Positions 55,476 to 61,542 of a stretch of DNA of 64,000 nucleotides are shown one piece after another. The position numbers and the translations under genes were made by a program. Below the pieces are notes generated by a model. That model did no database searches and had not been told where the DNA came from. It worked only from the letters and a program-made list of their open reading frames with translations. How positions within the stretch are numbered: position 1 is the stretch's first letter; each line of letters opens with the position of its first letter. The DNA comes from JALHST01 sp963798435 (GTDB lineage: Bacteria > Bacteroidota > Bacteroidia > Flavobacteriales > Flavobacteriaceae), in the NCBI GenBank assembly GCA_963798435.1, contig CAWCTF010000004.1, forward strand, positions 1,302,001-1,366,000, read 5' to 3'.

Positions 55476-56242
55476 CCAAAAATGTATTGATTACTGGAGG
55501 ATCTCGGGGTATCGGGCTCGGAATCGCCAAGGAATTGGCAAAATCAGGATGCCATCTGGCCATCAATGGGCGACGTAGTCCGGATCAAGTGGTTCCTATG
55601 CTTGATGAACTCAAGAATTTGGGGGCTGAGGTGGTATACTGCCAAGGCGATATTTCCCGTGCGAAGGATCGGGCCAAAATAATCGAGACGGCCTTAAAGA
55701 AATTTAAAGTACTCCATGTCCTGGTAAACAATGCAGGAATCGCCCCGAAAAAGAGAAATGACCTGCTCGAAACCGAGGAGGATAGTTATGATGCCGTGAT
55801 GGATACCAATTTGAAAGGGCCTTTTTTTATGGCCCAGTCTATTGCTCGCCATATGATCGCCGTACAAGCTACCAATGCAGCCTATAAGGGCTGTATCATT
55901 AACATATCGTCAATAAGTGCAACCATTGCCTCAATAAATCGTGGAGAATACTGTCTGTCAAAAGCAGGGGTAAGCATGATGACCAAATTGTTCGCTGTGC
56001 GCCTCGGGGAGTACAATATACCGGTTTATGAGGTACGCCCAGGCATCATTGAGACCGACATGACCCAAGGTGTACTCGATATGTATAAGGGAATGATCGC
56101 GAACAGACTCACCATTCAACCTAGGATTGGCCATTCGGAAGATGTAGGAAAAGCAGTTTCGGCCTTGGTTGCAGATCAGTTTCCCTATTCAACAGGTCAG
56201 GTAGTGATGGTCGATGGTGGCCTTTCACTACCAAGATTATAA
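55472..56242 (+). CDS. SDR-family dehydrogenase (FabG-like)
   Basis: Predicted 256-residue short-chain dehydrogenase: TGGSRGIGLGIA at residues 8-19, NNAG at about 90, Ser in INISSISAT and Tyr/Lys in GEYCLSKAG, and GQVVMVDGGLSLPRL at the end. GRRS after the second strand suggests NADP. Homologues are annotated as 3-ketoacyl-ACP reductase, but the operon with OYE, GH88-like and sugar-acid dehydratase genes points to a sugar-derived keto or hydroxy acid. Its ATG overlaps the stop of the OYE gene by four bases. Confidence 0.92.
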   Translation: MTKNVLITGGSRGIGLGIAKELAKSGCHLAINGRRSPDQVVPMLDELKNLGAEVVYCQGDISRAKDRAKIIETALKKFKVLHVLVNNAGIAPKKRNDLLETEEDSYDAVMDTNLKGPFFMAQSIARHMIAVQATNAAYKGCIINISSISATIASINRGEYCLSKAGVSMMTKLFAVRLGEYNIPVYEVRPGIIETDMTQGVLDMYKGMIANRLTIQPRIGHSEDVGKAVSALVADQFPYSTGQVVMVDGGLSLPRL

Positions 56243-56250
56243 TAGGCAAC

Positions 56251-56472
56251 ATGAAAACAAAATATACTTTTTTAAAACGGATATTGGATGCGCTGGCAAT
56301 CTTGACCTTTTTGGCGACGTTCAGCCCACTGGTGATTCCACAAAATAAGACGGTACCTTTCCTGGTAGGAATGCCCTACACGATGTGGATAGGTTTATTG
56401 ATCAGTGTACTATTTATACTGCTTGCCTATTTGGTATCTAAGGTACAAAAAGCCGAAAACCATGCTGACTAA
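56251..56472 (+). CDS. DUF3311 small membrane protein
   Basis: Predicted 73-residue protein with two spans (about 13-30 and 42-62) and the motif LVIPQNKTVPFLVGMPYTMWIG, typical of DUF3311. Such proteins sit beside, and are thought to assist, sodium:solute symporters; here the symporter start lies 11 bases inside this gene, so the two are translationally coupled and likely form a two-part transporter. Confidence 0.85.
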   Translation: MKTKYTFLKRILDALAILTFLATFSPLVIPQNKTVPFLVGMPYTMWIGLLISVLFILLAYLVSKVQKAENHAD

Positions 56473-57871
56473 ATTTTTATGGGCCGGGAGCGCTTATTTG
56501 ATTGCCTTGATACTACTATTGAGAGTAACCCGACTTAAAGAGAAAACGACCAGGAATTATTTATTGGGCGGTGGGAACTTGGGGTTTGTCATCGGTCTCT
56601 TTACTACGGCTGCGACCTTATTTAGTGCATTTACCATGGTGGGAATGCCTGATTTTTTCAGAACACACGGAATTGGTGCCTGGATTTTTTTGGCGGTTTC
56701 CGATACGATGATGGTCTATGGCCTTATTCGCATTGGGGAACTAGTGCGTCGCAAAGCCCGAAGACTCGATTTTAAGGGTATGTCTGGGTTAATGGTCACA
56801 GTTTATGGTTCAAAACTGGCCGGTTTTGTGGCCTTCGGTGGGGCAGTCATTTTTTTGATTCCCTATATATCAGTCCAAATAAGCGGTGTTTCCATCTTTT
56901 TGAATGCCGCCTTTCCAGAGGCCATTCCCGTTTGGGCCTGGAGCTCGATTATTGTCGGGATTATGATTATCTACAGCGAAACGGGCGGTCTTCGTGCCAT
57001 CATGTACAACGATACGCTGCAGGGCATATTACTTTTTACGATGATCTGGGTTATCGGTTGGAATTGCATCGACCATTTTGGGAGTGTTTCCGAAATGTTC
57101 AGGAAAGTAGCATCCGTACGCGGTGAATTGCTATCGGTTCCTGGCCCCAAAGGACTTTTTACAGCCCAATTTTTAATCATTTCGGCCATCGCAATAATCG
57201 CTCTTCCATTTACACAACCCCAGATTTCGACGCGGGTGATTATCATGAAAAGCAGTTCGGCCTTACGAAAAATGGCAATCGGTTTGGGAATTGTGGCCAT
57301 ATTGATTATCCTGCCGACCGTTTTTATGGGCATGTACGGGGCCGTATTGTATCCAGAGGCATCTACCCAGGAATTCATCGGGCATGTACTCTTATATGAT
57401 CAAGGCGCTGGCATCGCCGCCTTGGGATTGATCGGTCTCATCGCTGCCGCCATATCTACCTCTGACTCCCAAATATTTGCCTTGGGTTCGGAGTTGCGCT
57501 CCCTCTTGAATGTTAAGGACGACGTAAAGGCAATATTCATCTCCCGTATTTTTATATTTATTTTTGGAGTGCTCGCCTTGGTATTTTCCATTATCAGTAC
57601 CGAACACCTAGTGCTATTAGCAAGAACCAGTTTTGCTGGTACGGCCATGATGGCCCCGATGATCCTTGTAGGAATCCTGAGCACTAAAAGACCCTCTCCT
57701 TTCATTCCGGTTGTAACAATTTTGGCGCTGGCTACCTATATTCTGTCAAAAATAGGCGTTTTTGCCGCCAAGATATGGATGTTGGAAATCGAGTCATTTC
57801 TCTTTTTGAGCTTGGCAATGGCCGTTGGTATCGAAGTAGGGATTCTCGCCCGAACGCCTAAAGGGCCTTAA
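56462..57871 (+). CDS. Sodium:solute symporter-family transporter
   Basis: I place the start at ATG 56462 (MLTKFLWAGSAYLI), giving 469 residues; a longer frame from 56405 lacks sense as coding. It has about 13 hydrophobic segments with the SSS motifs NYLLGGGNLGFVIG and LFSAFTMVGMP, and LIAAAISTSDSQIFALGSEL, the conserved TM8 sodium-site region. Paired with DUF3311 like pantothenate-type symporters. The substrate is probably an organic acid or sugar related to the operon. The short overlap with the upstream gene argues for coupling. Confidence 0.92.
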   Translation: MLTKFLWAGSAYLIALILLLRVTRLKEKTTRNYLLGGGNLGFVIGLFTTAATLFSAFTMVGMPDFFRTHGIGAWIFLAVSDTMMVYGLIRIGELVRRKARRLDFKGMSGLMVTVYGSKLAGFVAFGGAVIFLIPYISVQISGVSIFLNAAFPEAIPVWAWSSIIVGIMIIYSETGGLRAIMYNDTLQGILLFTMIWVIGWNCIDHFGSVSEMFRKVASVRGELLSVPGPKGLFTAQFLIISAIAIIALPFTQPQISTRVIIMKSSSALRKMAIGLGIVAILIILPTVFMGMYGAVLYPEASTQEFIGHVLLYDQGAGIAALGLIGLIAAAISTSDSQIFALGSELRSLLNVKDDVKAIFISRIFIFIFGVLALVFSIISTEHLVLLARTSFAGTAMMAPMILVGILSTKRPSPFIPVVTILALATYILSKIGVFAAKIWMLEIESFLFLSLAMAVGIEVGILARTPKGP

Positions 57872-57882
57872 ATTCAGGATAA

Positions 57883-58032
57883 GCAGGAAATGATGGGAAG
57901 CTACATACTATTTTTGCAGCAGGAAGTTCAGACCTTATTGAAGTCAATAGAGAGCAAAGGTTGCTAGCAATCACAGAACTGATGGAATCATTCTATATAA
58001 ATAAGAACCCCAATCCGGCTAAAGAAAAATGA
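57883..58032 (+). pseudogene. Possible C-terminal remnant of a lost gene
   Basis: Between the symporter stop and the PAP2 start, one frame reads AGNDGKLHTIFAAGSSDLIE, VNREQRLLAITELMESFYIN and KNPNPAKEK before TGA 58030-58032. It has protein-like composition and an ATGA overlap with the PAP2 start. It is preceded at once by a stop (TAA 57880-57882) and has no start codon. It may be the tail of a deleted gene; I cannot name the family with confidence. Confidence 0.4.
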
Positions 58033-58787
58033 AAAACAGCAATAGTAAGCTATTAATAGTATTTATTTTATGCATAGCATTTAGGGGTTTTGGTCAATCA
58101 ATTGCAATTGATTCCTTGAACAATTCAAAAAATTTGAAATTTAAGTATGAGTCACTTATCATCCCAACGGTTTTAATAGGTTTTGGCGTAGTAGGTATTG
58201 AAAATGATGGCTTGAAGGCCTTGAATGCTGAAATCAAGGAGGAGGTAAATGAAAATATAGATAGCAGGTTCACCATAGACGATTTTTCACAATATGCCCC
58301 GGCCCTATCGGTATATGGTTTGAATGCACTGGGAATCGAAGGAAAAAATTCGTTTAAGGAAAGAACGCTTGTTCTTGGAACCGCTTATTTGATTATGGGT
58401 ACCACGGTTACAGGATTGAAAAAACTGACGCGAATTCAACGCCCTGATGGCTCTTCCTATGATTCCTTCCCTTCAGGGCATACCGCTACGGCCTTTATGG
58501 GAGCCGAATTTTTATGGCAGGAATACAAAGATGTCTCGATTTGGTATGGAATTTCAGGCTATTTGGTTGCTACGGGCACTGGTTTTTTTAGAATTTATAA
58601 CGATCGGCATTGGTTGACCGATGTGGTCGCAGGAGCAGGTATCGGAATTCTAAGCACAAAAGTCGCGTATTGGTTGCAGCCGTATTTATCGAAGAAACTA
58701 TTTAAAAATAAAAAGCAAAATAACGGGGTTGCCATGCCTTTTTACAATGGCAGGGAATACGGCTTGCGTATGGCTATGACGTTTTAA
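58029..58787 (+). CDS. PAP2-family phosphatase, exported
   Basis: Predicted 252-residue protein with a signal peptide (KLLIVFILCIAFRGFGQ). The acid-phosphatase superfamily signatures are in order: KLTRIQRPDG, SFPSGHTATAF and RIYNDRHWLTDVVAGAGIG, with the catalytic His residues in the last two. Two or three hydrophobic spans surround them. Likely a membrane-associated lipid phosphatase or haloperoxidase-like enzyme; its link to the sugar operon is unclear. Its ATG overlaps the stop of the preceding remnant. Confidence 0.9.
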   Translation: MKNSNSKLLIVFILCIAFRGFGQSIAIDSLNNSKNLKFKYESLIIPTVLIGFGVVGIENDGLKALNAEIKEEVNENIDSRFTIDDFSQYAPALSVYGLNALGIEGKNSFKERTLVLGTAYLIMGTTVTGLKKLTRIQRPDGSSYDSFPSGHTATAFMGAEFLWQEYKDVSIWYGISGYLVATGTGFFRIYNDRHWLTDVVAGAGIGILSTKVAYWLQPYLSKKLFKNKKQNNGVAMPFYNGREYGLRMAMTF

Positions 58788-58903
58788 GAAACGCTCGCAG
58801 TTAGAAAAGATGCCGTAGAAGAAAAAACGATCGTAAGAAATACAGTAAATCACTATCTTGATAGACGATTTGGAGCCTAATAAACCATATAACACAAACA
58901 CTT

Positions 58904-59989
58904 ATGAAGAACCATGTTTTTATTATAATCCTAAGTATCGTACTAGTTACGTGCAAGCCTAAGGCGGAACAGGTAGCAAGCATCGAACCGGAGGTCGTCA
59001 TGAACGAAGGGGCGATCAAAAAAATAGATATCCATTCGCATTATCATTATTCACGGGCTTATATGCCAGAATTGTTTAAAAAATGGAACATGCAGAGCGT
59101 ATTGGTCGATGTTTACCATGAAGATTCTGTAGGCATCACCAGGAGTTGGGATGCCTATACCTCACTTGCCAAAGCCGAACCAGGAATGTTCTACCTCTGC
59201 ACTGCCATTATAGGAACTGGGATCGACGCACCTGATTATGCCGAAAAAACCATCAAACAATTAGACAAAGAAATCGGCCAAGGTGCCCGCATGGTCAAAG
59301 TATGGAAAAATTTTGGGATGGTGACCAAAGATGCTTCCGGACACTATATTCAAATTGATGATCCACGATTGCAGCCTATCTGGGATTTTCTTAAAAACAA
59401 GGGAATTCCAGTAATAGCACACATTGGGGAACCAGAACAAGCGTGGAGACCGCTCGATCCCCATAGCCCTCATTATGGGTATTACAAAAGTCATCCCCAG
59501 TACCATGCATACAATTTCCCTGAAATCCCTTCCTATGAAACGATAATTGCAGCTAGGGACCACTGGATTGAAAAGAATCCGGATTTGAAAATAGTATGTG
59601 CCCATCTCGGTAGCATGTCGCATAACGTAGCTATGGTAGCCGAGCGTTTAGATAAATATCCCAATATGTATGTTGAAACTGCTGCCCGATTTGGAGATCT
59701 GGCGCGACAGGACAGTGATACCGTGAAGGCGTTCTTTGATCACTATCAAAATCGGATCATGTTCGGCACTGATTTCGGAAACGATGTTCCACAAGACCAA
59801 TTAACAGAGATGGAATTGGAAAAGGAGCAAGCGGATTTAGATGCCGATTATCGTCTATTGTGGAACTATTTGAGCGCGACCGACTCGGTGGAAGTTAGGG
59901 GCCAAAAAACGAGGGGCCTTGGTCTTGGCAAGGAAGTTCTTGAAAAGGTATACTATAACAATTTGGCCGATTTCCTAAAATTGAACTAG
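58904..59989 (+). CDS. Amidohydrolase-family lipoprotein
   Basis: Predicted 361-residue lipoprotein (IVLVTCKPK, Cys about residue 17). It is a TIM-barrel hydrolase of the amidohydrolase_2 type: KIDIHSHYHYS (HxH), RMVKVWKNFG, VIAHIGEPEQAW, KIVCAHLGSM and IMFGTDFGNDV (metal-binding Asp). This group includes lactonases such as those opening L-fucono- or rhamnono-lactone, as well as decarboxylases. In a fucosidase-containing locus a lactonase role is attractive, but the export signal places it outside the cytoplasm, matching periplasmic sugar oxidation. Inference only. Confidence 0.87.
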   Translation: MKNHVFIIILSIVLVTCKPKAEQVASIEPEVVMNEGAIKKIDIHSHYHYSRAYMPELFKKWNMQSVLVDVYHEDSVGITRSWDAYTSLAKAEPGMFYLCTAIIGTGIDAPDYAEKTIKQLDKEIGQGARMVKVWKNFGMVTKDASGHYIQIDDPRLQPIWDFLKNKGIPVIAHIGEPEQAWRPLDPHSPHYGYYKSHPQYHAYNFPEIPSYETIIAARDHWIEKNPDLKIVCAHLGSMSHNVAMVAERLDKYPNMYVETAARFGDLARQDSDTVKAFFDHYQNRIMFGTDFGNDVPQDQLTEMELEKEQADLDADYRLLWNYLSATDSVEVRGQKTRGLGLGKEVLEKVYYNNLADFLKLN

Positions 59990-60021
59990 GGACTCGCACT
60001 TATAAAACTGGGGAGCGACCT

Positions 60022-60801
60022 ATGATGCGCAAAAACGATTATCGATTTAGTTTGGGGAATACATGTTCAAAAAGCGTCATGCTATTGATTTTTTTATTTC
60101 TTATCGGTATCTCACTTTCCGGGCAAACACCTCAGCTTATCGCTAACTTTACTAAAACAGCACCCGTCATCGACGGTAATCTCGACGACACGGCATGGTC
60201 GTCGGCCATACCCGTCATTTTAAAGGAAAATGGTTCCGGAGAGCATGTCGAAGACCCTTTATTAACAACTAGGGTCTTGGTATGCCATGATGCAGCTACC
60301 ATATACATCGCCTTTGATTGTAATGATCCGGATATATGGACCACTTTTACCCATAGGGATGAATATTTATGGGAGGAAGAGGCAGTTGAGGTCTTCATCG
60401 ATGTCGATGCTATTCCCGACAATTATTTGGAAATCGAGGTCTCCCCGGCAAATATCTTATTTGACAGTTATATCGTAGATCCTAAGAAAATTGATGTACC
60501 TGAAACGTCGCGTCTCAATCTAACAGGCATCAGGACCGCGGTTCGGGTCAATGGCACGTTGAACATGCGCGATGACCGGGATACGTCTTGGCAGGTGGAA
60601 ATCGCCCTGCCTTATAGTGATTTGATAAATGGTTTAACACCGGAAATAAATTCGGACACCGAAATTAAGATCAATTTTTATAGATTAGACAGGAACATCG
60701 GAAAGGAACGTGCCGCTTATTCATGGTCACCAACAGGAAAAAGTTTTCACGAACCTTCGGTTTTTGGTAAATTGGTTTTAAAACAGATTGATCACGATTA
60801 A
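60022..60801 (+). CDS. CBM9-like carbohydrate-binding protein, exported
   Basis: Predicted 259-residue protein with a signal peptide (SVMLLIFLFLIGISLSGQ). The mature part is a beta-sandwich of the carbohydrate-binding family 9-like type: APVIDGNLDDTAWSSA, TRVLVCHDAATIYIAFDCND, EEEAVEVFIDVDA and SWQVEIALPYSDL. It has no catalytic site and should bind sugar at the cell surface or in the periplasm. It sits between the amidohydrolase and mutarotase genes with gaps of 32 and 38 bases. Confidence 0.88.
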   Translation: MMRKNDYRFSLGNTCSKSVMLLIFLFLIGISLSGQTPQLIANFTKTAPVIDGNLDDTAWSSAIPVILKENGSGEHVEDPLLTTRVLVCHDAATIYIAFDCNDPDIWTTFTHRDEYLWEEEAVEVFIDVDAIPDNYLEIEVSPANILFDSYIVDPKKIDVPETSRLNLTGIRTAVRVNGTLNMRDDRDTSWQVEIALPYSDLINGLTPEINSDTEIKINFYRLDRNIGKERAAYSWSPTGKSFHEPSVFGKLVLKQIDHD

Positions 60802-60839
60802 AACATGCGAACGATTGATTATAATTTAAGAATAAACCT

Positions 60840-61175
60840 ATGAAAAAGCATTGTTTGGCCTTGGATTTGAAGAATGACCCTGAGCTTATCAAGGCATATG
60901 ACACGTATCACCAAAATGTTTGGCCCGAGGTCTTGGAAAGCCTACGGGATTCGGGAATTCATCATATGGATATTTATCGGCTAGGAAACCGCTTGTTTAT
61001 GATCATTGAAGTGGTCGACTCCTTTTCTTTCGCCAAAAAAGCCGAGATGGATGCCAATAACAAAAAGGTGCAGGAATGGGAAACCGTTATGTGGCAATAC
61101 CAACAGGCCTTGCCCATGGCCAAGCCTGGGGAAAAATGGCTTCCCATGGAAAAGGTATTCGAATTTCAGGCGTAG
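60840..61175 (+). CDS. rhaM: L-rhamnose mutarotase-family protein
   Basis: Predicted 111-residue cytoplasmic protein of the RhaM (YiiL, DUF718) family. Conserved features are YHQNVWPEVLESLRDSGIHH, with His residues at the active site, MDIYRLGNRLFMIIEV and the late WLPMEKVFEF. RhaM changes the anomeric form of L-rhamnose; homologues in marine Bacteroidota are often near fucose genes, so L-fucose is also possible here because a GH29 fucosidase is 20 kb upstream. The last gene of the plus-strand run. Confidence 0.88.
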   Translation: MKKHCLALDLKNDPELIKAYDTYHQNVWPEVLESLRDSGIHHMDIYRLGNRLFMIIEVVDSFSFAKKAEMDANNKKVQEWETVMWQYQQALPMAKPGEKWLPMEKVFEFQA

Positions 61176-61542
61176 ACCAGAAGGAACGAAGTCCTACAAT
61201 GGGAGTTTTGTTTTTTTCAAAAGCCTGCGTCCCCGCCAGCGGCGGGGACGGAGGGTTTTGCTAAGAAAATGAGTATTGATTAAAAAAACAAAACTCCCCT
61301 TTCTCCCACCTACGGTGTGATTCATTCCCCTCTTAAACTTAAGAGGGGAGCAAGTCATAAGGGAATTTCAAACTTGTTACTATCTTTTTTAAAGGGAGGA
61401 GCTGATTCTTATGGGAGTTTATTAACCCATCAAAAACCCTAGGTGCTCTTTTTGTCTGGCTCCCCTCTTCCCCATAGCTATCGGGACTTAAGAAGGGAGC
61501 AAGTAACAAAAGACCCATGGGTCCTGAAATTCTGCCTCATTG
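61176..61542. repeat. Nested inverted-repeat (REP/MITE-like) intergenic region
   Basis: The 367 bases between rhaM and the convergent heme gene hold several palindromes. GGGAGTTTTGTTTTTTT (61201-61217) pairs exactly with 61282-61298. Inside lies a perfect 10-bp stem CGTCCCCGCC/GGCGGGGACG (61228-61250). TCCCCTCTTAA/TTAAGAGGGGA (61326-61349) has a 2-base loop. GCTCCCCTCTTC (61459-61470) partly pairs with AGAAGGGAGC (61491-61500). No coding potential. Likely a composite of REP-like elements or a nonautonomous element; some stems also act as terminators for both convergent genes. Confidence 0.75.

Noticed and set aside
57892..57969. Small gene starting ATGATGGGAAGC (25 codons)
   Set aside because: The product has no hydrophobic or conserved look, and the alternative frame over the same bases reads as a better protein tail.
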